64,000 nt of DNA from Teretinema zuelzerae (GTDB lineage Bacteria > Spirochaetota > Spirochaetia > Treponematales > Treponemataceae). The notes beneath the pieces are model-generated. The model was given only the letters and a program-made list of their open reading frames with translations, did not search any database and was not told the origin of the DNA. Shown piece by piece: positions 27,178 to 35,732 of the stretch (within the stretch, counting starts at the first letter, position 1; each line of letters opens with the position of its first letter). The stretch is from positions 682,001-746,000 of the forward strand of contig NZ_JAINWA010000001.1 in the NCBI RefSeq assembly GCF_021021555.1, in the 5' to 3' direction. Position numbers and translations under genes: made by a program.

Positions 27178-28853
27178 TGCGTTCTCTCTTTTTACGTCTC
27201 ATTCAGCGATCGGACCTGGCCCGCTATGCCTTGGTGCCGATAGTATTCGCTCTGGCCGCCGCCCTCCTTTTCGCGCTGTCAACCCTTGAAAAAAAGCCTC
27301 CTCATATCGATGCTATTACGCCGACGATCGGAGATCCCGGCGACGTCATGATCATACGCGGAAAGAATTTCGGCGACGAACGGAAAACCAGCTGGATCGA
27401 AATAGCTGACAACAGAATTACCGGGAGCTCCATCAGAAATTGGAACGATGAAGTTATCATCATGGAAATTCCCCATACCGTCCAGGACGGCCTCGTCTAC
27501 ATCAGGACTAAAGAAGGAAAAAGCAACCCTCATATCTTTGCGAACCGCCAAAACATTCCGGTCGTCGCGCAGGGCGACAAGGAAACAGGAATCCCGTCGA
27601 TCGAGGCGTTCGACCGCGACGTGAACGAAATCGGAGGGACCCTCGTCATCAAGGGCAAGAACTTCGGCATTTCGCAGGGGAAGGCGCAGGTGCTTTTCGC
27701 ATGGCAGGCAGAACCCGAGATTCCGATAGCGAACGCCGCGCGCTCTGACAAATTCAGCGTTGCCTGCTCCGATCACGACTTCGACTACGAGTTCTGGAGC
27801 GATAAGGAGCTTCGCGTCCGAATCCCCGACGGCGCGGTATCCGGAAACGTCTTCGTGGAAACTGAAAAGGGCTTAAGCAATCCCAAACCCCTGCGGTTGG
27901 TAAATCAGAGCGGAACAAAAAAATACTCCAACGCGAAAACATATATATTATCAGTCCAGGTCGACATTACCGGCGTTGAGGCGGTTCCAGAAAACTCCCT
28001 ATACATCCGCATTCCTCTGCCGGAAAGCACTCTCACCCAAAGGGACGTGAAAATCACCGCAAGCGAACCGAACCCCTACATAGACAATTATCAGGGAACC
28101 ATTCTCCATCAGCTTGAAGGCCTTAAAACCGGCAGAAACGAACGAATTTCGCATTCTCTGGTCGTCACGACCAGGGACCTGACGACTACGGTGAATCCCC
28201 AACAGGTTAAGCCGTATAAGGACACGGGCACCCCCTTGTACGCCCGGTTCACCGGTTCCGACGCGCTGGTGCCTTCCGACAATCCCGCGATAACGGCGCA
28301 GGCTGAAGCGATCGTGAAAAAAGAAAAAAATCCGTGGCGCAAAGCCCGTCTCATTTACGACTGGATTATCGATACAATCGAACCGAAGCAAATCGCCGAT
28401 CCCGACAGGCCGCTCACGACGGCTCTCGCGCAAGGCTCGGGCGACGCGTACGACATGGCCCTGCTTTTTACCGCCTTCGCCCGGGCGAGCGGAATACCGG
28501 CGACTCCGATCGCCGGCATTCTGGTAGACCAGCAGAGGCAGACGCATCTGCACTGGTGGGCGGAGTTCTGGATAGAGGGGACCGGCTGGATTCCCGTAGA
28601 TCCGGCGCTCGGCATGAACTTTCCCTTCGAACTTCGCAGCGCCAACAACAGGGACTGGTACTTCGGAAATATGGATTCGTCCCATATCGCGTTTTCCCGC
28701 GGATGGAACGATCAGAAGCCGATGATACCGAACAGCAGGGTCGTCTACAGGCCCCGGACCTATTCATTCCAGGCAGTCTGGGAGGAATCGACCGGCCAGA
28801 TCAAGGGATATACGACTTTTTGGAGCGCGCCGAAAATCACCGGCGTCTACTAA
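27174..28853 (+). CDS. TIG-domain protein with a transglutaminase-like fold lacking the catalytic Cys
   Basis: 559 residues. One N-terminal TM (~19-36) anchors it. Two IPT/TIG domains follow (~43-125 and ~140-245, each with a IRGKNFG or IKGKNFG phrase), then a beta domain and a transglutaminase-like core (~370-500). The core aligns with GVCxDYA/H/D enzymes, but the Cys position is Ala425 (GSGDAYDMALLF); His460 and Asp476 (HWWAEFW, GWIPVDPALG) remain. It is therefore probably a binding or structural protein. It is the third gene of the sigma/anti-sigma operon and may be its periplasmic sensor or effector. Confidence 0.8.
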   Translation: MMRSLFLRLIQRSDLARYALVPIVFALAAALLFALSTLEKKPPHIDAITPTIGDPGDVMIIRGKNFGDERKTSWIEIADNRITGSSIRNWNDEVIIMEIPHTVQDGLVYIRTKEGKSNPHIFANRQNIPVVAQGDKETGIPSIEAFDRDVNEIGGTLVIKGKNFGISQGKAQVLFAWQAEPEIPIANAARSDKFSVACSDHDFDYEFWSDKELRVRIPDGAVSGNVFVETEKGLSNPKPLRLVNQSGTKKYSNAKTYILSVQVDITGVEAVPENSLYIRIPLPESTLTQRDVKITASEPNPYIDNYQGTILHQLEGLKTGRNERISHSLVVTTRDLTTTVNPQQVKPYKDTGTPLYARFTGSDALVPSDNPAITAQAEAIVKKEKNPWRKARLIYDWIIDTIEPKQIADPDRPLTTALAQGSGDAYDMALLFTAFARASGIPATPIAGILVDQQRQTHLHWWAEFWIEGTGWIPVDPALGMNFPFELRSANNRDWYFGNMDSSHIAFSRGWNDQKPMIPNSRVVYRPRTYSFQAVWEESTGQIKGYTTFWSAPKITGVY

Positions 28854-28919
28854 AGAATTAGAATCAACAGTACAATCCATCGATTAGCTGCGATTGTTCA
28901 TTTATAGGAGTTCATACGT

Positions 28920-29606
28920 ATGGTTACAGTTCTTTCAGTCGGCGGTTCGATAGTCGCACCGGATAATCCGGATCCGGATTTCCTCAACCGCTTCGCGGCT
29001 CTGGTACGGGAGTGGCTCGCGGAAGACGCCTCCCGCAAACTTATTCTGGTGGTCGGCGGCGGCGGACCGGCCCGGTCCTACCAACAGGCATACCGCGCGA
29101 TTTCTCCTGCGGCGTCGGACGAACAGGCCGACTGGATCGGCATCATGGCGACGCGGCTGAACGCGCAGCTTTTAAAAGCCGTGTTCGCCGACCTCTGCCT
29201 CACCGATGTCGTTTACGATCCTACCGCGGTAGAAGTTTTCACCGGAAAAATCCTCGTCGCCGCGGGCTGGAAACCGGGATTCTCGACGGATAACGACGCG
29301 GTGCTGCTCGCGGAACGATTCAACGCTCCGACGGTGATCAACCTTTCGAATATCGCCAAGGTGTACACTGACGATCCCCGGGTAAATCCCGAGGCTAAGC
29401 CCATCGATGAAATCAGCTGGAAGGAATTCCGTCAGATAGTCGGCGACGAGTGGGTTCCCGGAAAAAACGTCCCCTTCGATCCCGTCGCGAGCCTTCACGC
29501 TCAGAAAGCGGGCCTTTCGGTCGTCTGCGCAGCCGGACGCGATATCGAAAACCTTCGCGCCATTCTGGACGGCAAACCGTTCACCGGAACCAAGATAGCC
29601 GGCTGA
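28920..29606 (+). CDS. pyrH: UMP kinase (archaeal/spirochaete type)
   Basis: 228 residues of the amino-acid-kinase superfamily: VLSVGGSIVAP at the N-terminus, LILVVGGGGPARSYQ, and FSTDNDAVLLAERFNAPTVINLSNIAKVYTDDPRVNPEAKPIDEISW in the nucleotide-binding part. Length and pattern match the shorter archaeal-like UMP kinases found in spirochaetes rather than the ~240-residue bacterial enzyme. It phosphorylates UMP to UDP. ATAGGAGTTCATACGT precedes the ATG. Confidence 0.9.
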   Translation: MVTVLSVGGSIVAPDNPDPDFLNRFAALVREWLAEDASRKLILVVGGGGPARSYQQAYRAISPAASDEQADWIGIMATRLNAQLLKAVFADLCLTDVVYDPTAVEVFTGKILVAAGWKPGFSTDNDAVLLAERFNAPTVINLSNIAKVYTDDPRVNPEAKPIDEISWKEFRQIVGDEWVPGKNVPFDPVASLHAQKAGLSVVCAAGRDIENLRAILDGKPFTGTKIAG

Positions 29607-29725
29607 TCCTTCCGGGAAAAACCGCGCAGCGCGGACGGAGATGCAACACGCCCGGCAGCTGAATGTTGCCGGGGTGAAAGCCGGGCCGAGAGTCGAAGCG
29701 CATACGCCTGCTCGCGGCCTGCCGC

Positions 29726-30340
29726 CTAGCCGTAGAGGCGGCGCAGAAGCGCTTCGAGCTTGGTCCCGTAGCCGGGGTCGCTCGCCCAGGTTCCCGAAAG
29801 ACCGTGAACATCCGGAGACTTCCCCTTCGGATTCACATACCGATAGCGGGGATCGACGAGGTCACCCAGTAGCGGTTCGGACGAGCCGTAAGCCTTTAGA
29901 TGCTGCACATGGGCGCGCACTCCGGTTTGCTCGTCCGGAAAGCTTAATCCCGGCTGTCCCGGACCGATCGACCCCAACCCGCAAAAATTATTCATATCGA
30001 TCGTAACCAGTCCGCCGAAACGCAAAAAACCCGTTTCCAGGCACATCTGCACGAAGGCCACATCGGGATTCACCCCTTCAGCCCTCGCCTCCGCCACATA
30101 GAACGCGGCAAGACGCCTGATCTTGCTTATATCGACGTCAGCGTTATGCGCAAGAAAAAAATCGACCAATGCCCGGGAATTCGCCCTGCCGATTCCCATT
30201 ATCAACAAATCTCCTGCTGAGAAAATCCGGCGGCTTTCGCCGAGAGGAGGTTGAGAAGTCTCCGTTGGAACAGTGCGGCAGCCGCTCATGATCGCCGCCG
30301 CTGCGATTAAACAGAGAAAAAAGAAAAACCGTAATTTCAT
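29726..30340 (-). CDS. N-acetylglucosaminidase-domain lipoprotein
   Basis: 204 residues from the ATG at 30340; further upstream the frame runs into radC sequence and is not protein-like. Signal peptide FFFFLCLIAAAAIMSGC with a lipobox Cys. The rest matches the endo-beta-N-acetylglucosaminidase family (PF01832/FlgJ-type): YVAEARAEGVNPDVAFVQMCLETGFLRFGG with the catalytic Glu in CLETG, NNFCGLGSIG, and FPDEQTGVRAHVQHLKAY. It cleaves peptidoglycan glycan strands, for cell-wall remodelling or flagellar assembly. Divergent from radC. Confidence 0.88.
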   Translation of the reverse strand: MKLRFFFFLCLIAAAAIMSGCRTVPTETSQPPLGESRRIFSAGDLLIMGIGRANSRALVDFFLAHNADVDISKIRRLAAFYVAEARAEGVNPDVAFVQMCLETGFLRFGGLVTIDMNNFCGLGSIGPGQPGLSFPDEQTGVRAHVQHLKAYGSSEPLLGDLVDPRYRYVNPKGKSPDVHGLSGTWASDPGYGTKLEALLRRLYG

Positions 30341-30369
30341 AGCTATTTCATCGGTTGCTGCGGGCAAAA

Positions 30370-30377
30370 AGTATAAT
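30370..30377. promoter_or_regulatory. overlapping divergent -10 boxes of radC and the glucosaminidase gene
   Basis: Plus strand TATAAT at 30372-30377; minus strand TATACT at 30375-30370. The two -10 hexamers share four bases, as at the murB/cysS junction. -35 matches are weak. Confidence 0.4.
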
Positions 30378-30407
30378 CGACGGCGAGAGAAATTCCCGGA
30401 GGGACCG

Positions 30408-31076
30408 ATGAATATGCAGGATAACAAAGAAGATGCGCAAAAGCCGGATGTACGAGAACGAATTAAAACGCGGGGAGCCCGTTCCTTAAGCGATCCCGAG
30501 CTTATCGCCCTGCTCCTGCGAAGCGGAACGAGGGATAATCCGGTGCTTAACCTGGCAGGGCGGGTTATGAAGGTGCTGGACGACTCGACTATCGACCAGG
30601 CGTTCGACCTGCTGCAGAATCTGCAGGGAATGGGCGAAGGAAAAGCGGCTACTGTTCTGGCGGCGCTTGAGCTCGGACGCCGCTTCTCGGGCATACTCCA
30701 CAAAAAAGTAAAAACCGCGGCCGATGTATATCCGCTGGTCCAGCACTACGCCGACCGGAAGCAGGAACACTTTCTCTGCGTCTCGCTCAACGGAGCCCAC
30801 GAGGTGCTGGGAATACGGGTAGTGAGCGTCGGGATACTCAACAGAACCATCGTGCATCCGCGCGAAGTATTCTGCGATCCGATAACGGACCGGGCCGCGG
30901 CGATCCTGGTGTGCCACAACCATCCGTCCGGCCAGCTCGAACCGAGCGAAGAGGACCGCGGCATCACCAAAAGACTTGCGGAAGCCGGAGAGCTTCTCGG
31001 AATATCGGTGTTGGATCATCTGATTCTCAGCCCGAGAGGCGGGTTTTTCAGTTTTGTCGAAGCGGGGATCATGTAA
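30408..31076 (+). CDS. radC: RadC family JAMM protein
   Basis: 222 residues from the ATG at 30408, preceded by CCCGGAGGGACCG; an open frame upstream to 30273 covers the divergent gene's signal sequence and is rejected. Helix-hairpin-helix-like N-terminal part (LQGMGEGKAATVLAALELGRR) and a C-terminal JAB/MPN metalloprotease-like domain with HNHPSGQLEPSEED (HxH-x7-Ser-x2-Asp). Despite the name, RadC has no firm repair role; it is linked to DNA processing. Confidence 0.92.
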   Translation: MNMQDNKEDAQKPDVRERIKTRGARSLSDPELIALLLRSGTRDNPVLNLAGRVMKVLDDSTIDQAFDLLQNLQGMGEGKAATVLAALELGRRFSGILHKKVKTAADVYPLVQHYADRKQEHFLCVSLNGAHEVLGIRVVSVGILNRTIVHPREVFCDPITDRAAAILVCHNHPSGQLEPSEEDRGITKRLAEAGELLGISVLDHLILSPRGGFFSFVEAGIM

Positions 31077-31170
31077 CGCAAAACAATCCGGAAAATCTCT
31101 TGAGCGAACGTTCGGGCAATGGTATTCTGGATTATCTTTTTCTGATCCGTTATTCAGGAGGTCTCATTAA

Positions 31171-32469
31171 ATGGAAAAACTATTCAAGCTCAAGGAGCAC
31201 GGGACGGACGCCCGCACAGAGCTTCTTGCAGGTTTAACAACCTTCCTCACCATGGCCTACATTCTCGCGGTAAATCCGGGAATCCTCGGCGACGCAGGCA
31301 TGGACAGGGGCGCCGTATTCACGGCAACGGCTCTCGCCTCGGCGATTGCTTCCATCGTGATGGCCTTCGCGGCTAATCTTCCCATCGCTCTGGCCCCGGG
31401 AATGGGACTCAACGCGTTCTTCACCTACACCGTCGTTCTGGGGATGGGATACAGCTGGCAGACGGCTCTTACAGCGGTTTTTCTCGAAGGACTCCTGTTT
31501 ATCATTCTCTCGTTCGTTAACGTGAGGGAAGCGATCGTCAATTCCGTACCTCTCAATCTGAAAAAAGCGGTGGCTGTCGGCATCGGAATTTTCATCACTC
31601 TGATCGGGATGAAGGGGGCGGGAATAATCGTGAGCAATCCCGCGACTCTCGTTTCGCTCGGCAACGTCACCGAGGGAACAGCCCTCCTCGCCTTCATCGG
31701 ATTGATCATCACAGCGATTTTGTACGCGTTGAAAGTGCACGGAGCGATCCTCATCGGCATCATAGCCACGACGCTCATCGGAATCCCGATGGGAATCACC
31801 GCGCCGTACGGCGGATGGGAATCGTTCAGCCTCATGAGCATGCCCGCAGCTCCCCACGCGTTCGCTCTAGATTTCTCGAACGTCCTCACCCTCAAGTTCT
31901 TCACCGTATTCTTCTCATTCCTTTTCGTGGACATCTTCGATACGGTCGGAACCCTCGTAGGAGTGAGCACCCAAGCCGGGCTTCTGGACAAGAACGGAAA
32001 CGTGCCCCGCGTTAAGCAAGCCCTTCTCGCGGACGCGATCGGCACCAGCGCCGGAGCTCTTCTGGGAACCTCTACCGTAACGAGCTATATTGAAAGCTCG
32101 GCGGGAGTCGCGGCAGGCGGACGCACCGGACTGACCTCGCTCACGACCGGCGCGCTTTTCCTCCTTGCGCTTTTGTTCTCGCCCCTCTTCCTGCTGATCC
32201 CGGGAGCCGCAACGGCGCCGGCCCTCATCATCGTCGGATTCCTCATGATGAAACCGGTCACGGAAATCGATTTTTCAGATCCTACCGAAGGCATCCCCTC
32301 CTTCCTCGCGATCGTGATGATGCCGTTCTGCTACAGCATCGCCGAAGGAATCGTGTACGGAGTTCTCTCCTACGTCGTCCTCAAGGTGTGCACCGGAAAG
32401 GCAAAGCAAATCCCGCTGGTCACCTGGGCGGTGTTCGCGATCTTCGTGCTCCGCTTCTTCATCCATTGA
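31171..32469 (+). CDS. NCS2 family purine permease (AzgA/PbuG-like)
   Basis: 432 residues, about 12-14 TMs. Family signatures: EHGTDARTELLAGLTTFLTMAYILAVNPGIL at the start, LPIALAPGMGLNAFFTYTVVLGMGYSWQTALTAVF, and LFVDIFDTVGTLVGVSTQAGLLDK with GTSTVTSYIESSAGVAAGGRTGLTSL. This is the hypoxanthine/guanine/adenine symporter branch, supplying purines to an organism that salvages them. TTCAGGAGGTCTCATTAA precedes the ATG. The 94-bp leader shows no purine riboswitch. Confidence 0.92.
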   Translation: MEKLFKLKEHGTDARTELLAGLTTFLTMAYILAVNPGILGDAGMDRGAVFTATALASAIASIVMAFAANLPIALAPGMGLNAFFTYTVVLGMGYSWQTALTAVFLEGLLFIILSFVNVREAIVNSVPLNLKKAVAVGIGIFITLIGMKGAGIIVSNPATLVSLGNVTEGTALLAFIGLIITAILYALKVHGAILIGIIATTLIGIPMGITAPYGGWESFSLMSMPAAPHAFALDFSNVLTLKFFTVFFSFLFVDIFDTVGTLVGVSTQAGLLDKNGNVPRVKQALLADAIGTSAGALLGTSTVTSYIESSAGVAAGGRTGLTSLTTGALFLLALLFSPLFLLIPGAATAPALIIVGFLMMKPVTEIDFSDPTEGIPSFLAIVMMPFCYSIAEGIVYGVLSYVVLKVCTGKAKQIPLVTWAVFAIFVLRFFIH

Positions 32470-32481
32470 TTTTATAAGCCC

Positions 32482-32510
32482 TTCACTTTTTACGCCCGCG
32501 GGAGTATGAT
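32482..32510 (+). promoter_or_regulatory. sigma-70 type promoter, leaderless for the PEGA gene
   Basis: -35 TTCACT (32482-32487), 17-bp spacer, -10 TATGAT (32505-32510), then six bases to the ATG. The nearest GGGAG lies inside the spacer, too far away to act as a ribosome-binding site. Confidence 0.5.
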
Positions 32511-32516
32511 TTATTC

Positions 32517-34073
32517 ATGAAAACCCGCGGGCTCTTTTTTTACTGCGCCTTGTTTCTGCTGACTTCCGTAAACCACGGAATCGCTTACGCGCAAACCGAT
32601 GACGAAACAACCCTTACCGTCCGTTCCGACATCGCGGGCGCCGAAGTTTTCATAAACGGAGCGCTCGCGGGAAAAACGCCGCTCATAGTCTCGCCCGCGA
32701 AGATCGGCCTCTGGAAGATCGCCGTCGCGATGAACGGATATTATACGGAAGAAAGAACGGTGCGCGTCGAGAAAGGCAAGGAAACGGAAGTCCTCATCGC
32801 GCTGCGCCGCATAACCGGAATGCTGAAAATCGAAAATCTGCCGCCGAATGCAGTCGTCTCGATACAAGGAATACCGCCGCGTTCAGGCGGAGAAGAGACG
32901 CTTATCCAACTGCCGGAGGGCCCGCACACCGTTTTAATCCGGGCATTCGGGTATGCGGACGTTCAAACAGACGTTAAAATAACGCGCGAAAAGGAAACGC
33001 TGTTGAAAGCGGAAATGCAGCCGGCGGCCTTCGAAGCGACCGGTTTCAAAGCTTCGAAAAAATCGTTCAATCCCGGAAATCCGGGCAATCTGGGAATCGC
33101 GGCGTTCAGTTTTTCGGTCAGCGCTCCGGGAAGCGCCGCGCTGACTCTGGAGTCTCCCGGCGGAGAACGTTTCGAACTTGCACGATGGGACGAGTTCGGC
33201 GGATGGGACCAGGAGGCTGTCTGGGACGGCCTCAATCCGCGCACAGGCTCGCTCGAAGAAGGCGTTTGGACTGCCATACTTTCGGCCTCGGACGGTTCAG
33301 AGAGCAGAACGCAAATCGAAGTGGACAGCGCCGTCTCCTATCCCGCTTCCGGCTTCTCGTCCGGAATGTCGGCCGCGGGTCCGGTCGCAAGCGGAACCGC
33401 GCTGCCCGCAGAATCAAAAACGATGCAGTTCGAGCTTTCCGCTCCCGCCGGACGGATTCAGCCGGGAGCGACTGCCGCTCTCGGGTGGCGGGTCGGTTCT
33501 CCCTGGACGCTTGAAACCGGCGCTCAAGCCGTCTTGAATCCCGGCGAACCGGGCGAAGGGCCTTCAGTTAGAGCCGCCTTCTCCGTCAAGGGAGGACGTC
33601 CGGTTCTGAAAGACCTTCGCGGAGCGTTCTATCTCAGGCACATGATGGGCTTCGGAGGATCAGGCGACGACGGAACGGACGGCGGGCATGCCGGAGAAAT
33701 CTTTCTCCGCAACGGTCTGGCGGCCGGATGCGCGGCCGACTGGAGCAAGGGCTTGTTTGCGCTGACCGCAGACCTTTCGGGAACAAAGGGCGATGCCCGC
33801 GGAAATCCCATGGAAAGCCCGTTCACCCTTTCGTTCGGAGCCGCCGCGGCTGTTCGGATCAAATTGTTCTCGGCGGCGTTCTGGCTCCGCGGAGAAACCG
33901 GAAATCTTGAAAACGGCGCCTCGGCTTTTACCGGGGACGGAACGGCATCTTTCGGATTGACGAACCGGCTGTTGCTGCCGGGAACGAATCTTGCGATCAA
34001 TGGAACCATTGGAAGAATGATAGGCGCGACGCGGATCGATTCGATTTCGGCGTCTTTCGGGTTCCTGTTTTAA
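32517..34073 (+). CDS. PEGA-domain surface protein with C-terminal barrel-like region
   Basis: 518 residues. Signal peptide (~1-23, FFYCALFLLTSVNHGIAYA). Two PEGA domains: ~29-97 (TLTVRSDIAGAEVFINGALAGKTPL) and ~98-170 (AVVSIQGIPPRSGGEETLIQLPEG). A FlgD/FlgN-type immunoglobulin-like segment spans ~180-265 (GWDQEAVWDGLNPRTGSLEEGVWTAIL). The last ~220 residues alternate strands and end SISASFGFLF, with a terminal Phe as in outer-membrane barrels. It is probably an outer-membrane protein whose PEGA part faces the periplasm or surface. Function unknown. Confidence 0.75.
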   Translation: MKTRGLFFYCALFLLTSVNHGIAYAQTDDETTLTVRSDIAGAEVFINGALAGKTPLIVSPAKIGLWKIAVAMNGYYTEERTVRVEKGKETEVLIALRRITGMLKIENLPPNAVVSIQGIPPRSGGEETLIQLPEGPHTVLIRAFGYADVQTDVKITREKETLLKAEMQPAAFEATGFKASKKSFNPGNPGNLGIAAFSFSVSAPGSAALTLESPGGERFELARWDEFGGWDQEAVWDGLNPRTGSLEEGVWTAILSASDGSESRTQIEVDSAVSYPASGFSSGMSAAGPVASGTALPAESKTMQFELSAPAGRIQPGATAALGWRVGSPWTLETGAQAVLNPGEPGEGPSVRAAFSVKGGRPVLKDLRGAFYLRHMMGFGGSGDDGTDGGHAGEIFLRNGLAAGCAADWSKGLFALTADLSGTKGDARGNPMESPFTLSFGAAAAVRIKLFSAAFWLRGETGNLENGASAFTGDGTASFGLTNRLLLPGTNLAINGTIGRMIGATRIDSISASFGFLF

Positions 34074-34090
34074 CCGGGGAGGATGGCGGG

Positions 34091-35605
34091 ATGAACATTG
34101 CGGGAATACTGCTGACGACAGGCTACGCGTTGAATATTCTGCTCATCCTCTTCATCCTGTTTTTCGAGGAACGCGATTCTTCGCACCGATTCACCTGGCT
34201 GCTGCTCGTCAGCTTCATTCCGGTCGCCGGTTTTCTGCTGTACCTGCTTTTTTCAGGGACCTTCTTCACCAGATCGCGGCGAATGCTTCGCGCGACCCGC
34301 AAGGCCTATTCCTATTACGAGAAAGTGCTGGACGACCAGCAGCGCAATTTGGAATCCCTCATTCAAAGCGGAACGAATCCTGCGGTGGAAGAATACGGGT
34401 CCCTCATCCACATGAACCTGACGTACGGGAAAAGCCCCGTCACCAGCCACAACTCTGTCGACGTCTTTCTCTCCGGAGAAGAAAAATACCAAACGCTTTT
34501 CGCCGATATTCTGCGTGCGAAGGAAACGATTCATCTTTCGTATTTCATCATCGTAAACGATTCTACCGGACGCGAACTGATTTCCGTTCTTTCGAAAAAA
34601 GCCGCGGAAGGAGTCGCAGTCAGGCTTCTGTACGATCATGTCGGATCGATCTTCACTTCGTCGACCCTTTTTCGTCCGCTGAAAAAAGCGGGAGGAATGG
34701 TCAGCCGATTCTTTCCGATATCCCTATTCAATCCCTTTTCGATCAATTACCGCAACCACCGGAAGCTGGTCATCATCGACGGAAAAATCGGTTATTTCGG
34801 AGGTATGAATATCGCCGACGAATACGCGAATCGGAACAACGCGCGGCCCTACTATTGGCGTGACACCCATTTGCGCATCACCGGTCCGGCCGTCCAGTTC
34901 CTTCAAAAGCAGTTTCTCGTGGATTGGTATACATCGATGGCCGAAGACCGCGACATGCACGAAGACATTCCCGTCTGGAAATTCTTCACTCAAATTTCCG
35001 ATGAAGAAAATCCGCGGCCGGCGGCTCTGAGCCGTTCCGAAGTTTTGCGCGTCTGCGATGTTCCGATGCAAATAGTCAACTCAGGACCGGACGATCCGCG
35101 CAACGACGAGATCCGCGACGCGATGATACACATGATAACCAAGGCGAAAAAAAGCGTATGGATCGAAACTCCGTACTTCACTCCCGACCAGGCGTTTTTC
35201 ACCGCGCTCAAAATCGCGGCCTTCTCGGGCGTATCGGTAGAAATCATCGTGCCGGGAAGCTGGGACAAATGGTACGTAAGGCTCGCCGCCATGCCCTACA
35301 TCCGGGAGCTTCTCGAATGCGGCGTGAAATTCTGGCAGTACGAAGGCTTCATCCATTCAAAAATGATGGTAATAGACGGATTGATCGCGACCATCGGCAC
35401 GACGAACATGGATACAAGAAGCTTCTCGCTGCATTTCGAGCTGAACGCCTTTTTCTACTCTGAAGACTTCGGAAAAACATGCTCCGCGATTTTTCATGAC
35501 GACCAGGCAAAGTCGAAGTCAGTTCCGCGAGACTTCTTCCATCATACGCCGATGATCCGGAGAGCAGTATGGAATTTCTTCCGCCTCTTCGCCCCGCTCA
35601 TGTAG
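34091..35605 (+). CDS. cls: cardiolipin synthase
   Basis: 504 residues. Two N-terminal TMs (~8-27 and ~36-56), then two phospholipase-D domains with complete HxKx4D motifs: HRKLVIIDGKIGYFGGMNIADEY and IHSKMMVIDGLIATIGTTNMD. It condenses two phosphatidylglycerols to cardiolipin at the inner membrane. GGGGAGGATGGCGGG precedes the ATG, 17 bp after the PEGA gene stop, so the two may share a transcript. Confidence 0.94.
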   Translation: MNIAGILLTTGYALNILLILFILFFEERDSSHRFTWLLLVSFIPVAGFLLYLLFSGTFFTRSRRMLRATRKAYSYYEKVLDDQQRNLESLIQSGTNPAVEEYGSLIHMNLTYGKSPVTSHNSVDVFLSGEEKYQTLFADILRAKETIHLSYFIIVNDSTGRELISVLSKKAAEGVAVRLLYDHVGSIFTSSTLFRPLKKAGGMVSRFFPISLFNPFSINYRNHRKLVIIDGKIGYFGGMNIADEYANRNNARPYYWRDTHLRITGPAVQFLQKQFLVDWYTSMAEDRDMHEDIPVWKFFTQISDEENPRPAALSRSEVLRVCDVPMQIVNSGPDDPRNDEIRDAMIHMITKAKKSVWIETPYFTPDQAFFTALKIAAFSGVSVEIIVPGSWDKWYVRLAAMPYIRELLECGVKFWQYEGFIHSKMMVIDGLIATIGTTNMDTRSFSLHFELNAFFYSEDFGKTCSAIFHDDQAKSKSVPRDFFHHTPMIRRAVWNFFRLFAPLM

Positions 35606-35732
35606 ATATAGGCAGGAAATGCCCGGAAAGCCGATAAAATCAGGGGTTTAGGCTGTCTCACTTGAAACGCCGTATGCATTCAGGTTATCATTCTATGTAT
35701 CCAAAACGCATTTTTTTTTACAGGAGATATCC

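Noticed and set aside
29651-29673. Hairpin CCCGGCA/TGCCGGG between the UMP kinase and glucosaminidase genes
   Set aside because: A stem without a T-run; too little to call a terminator, although the genes converge there.
31077-31170. Purine riboswitch upstream of the NCS2 permease
   Set aside because: The 94-bp leader lacks the three-way junction and conserved loop sequences.
35630-35637. GCCGATAA, matching the flagellar sigma-28 -10 box, upstream of the PFK gene
   Set aside because: No CTAAA-type -35 element at the required distance, and the downstream gene is glycolytic.
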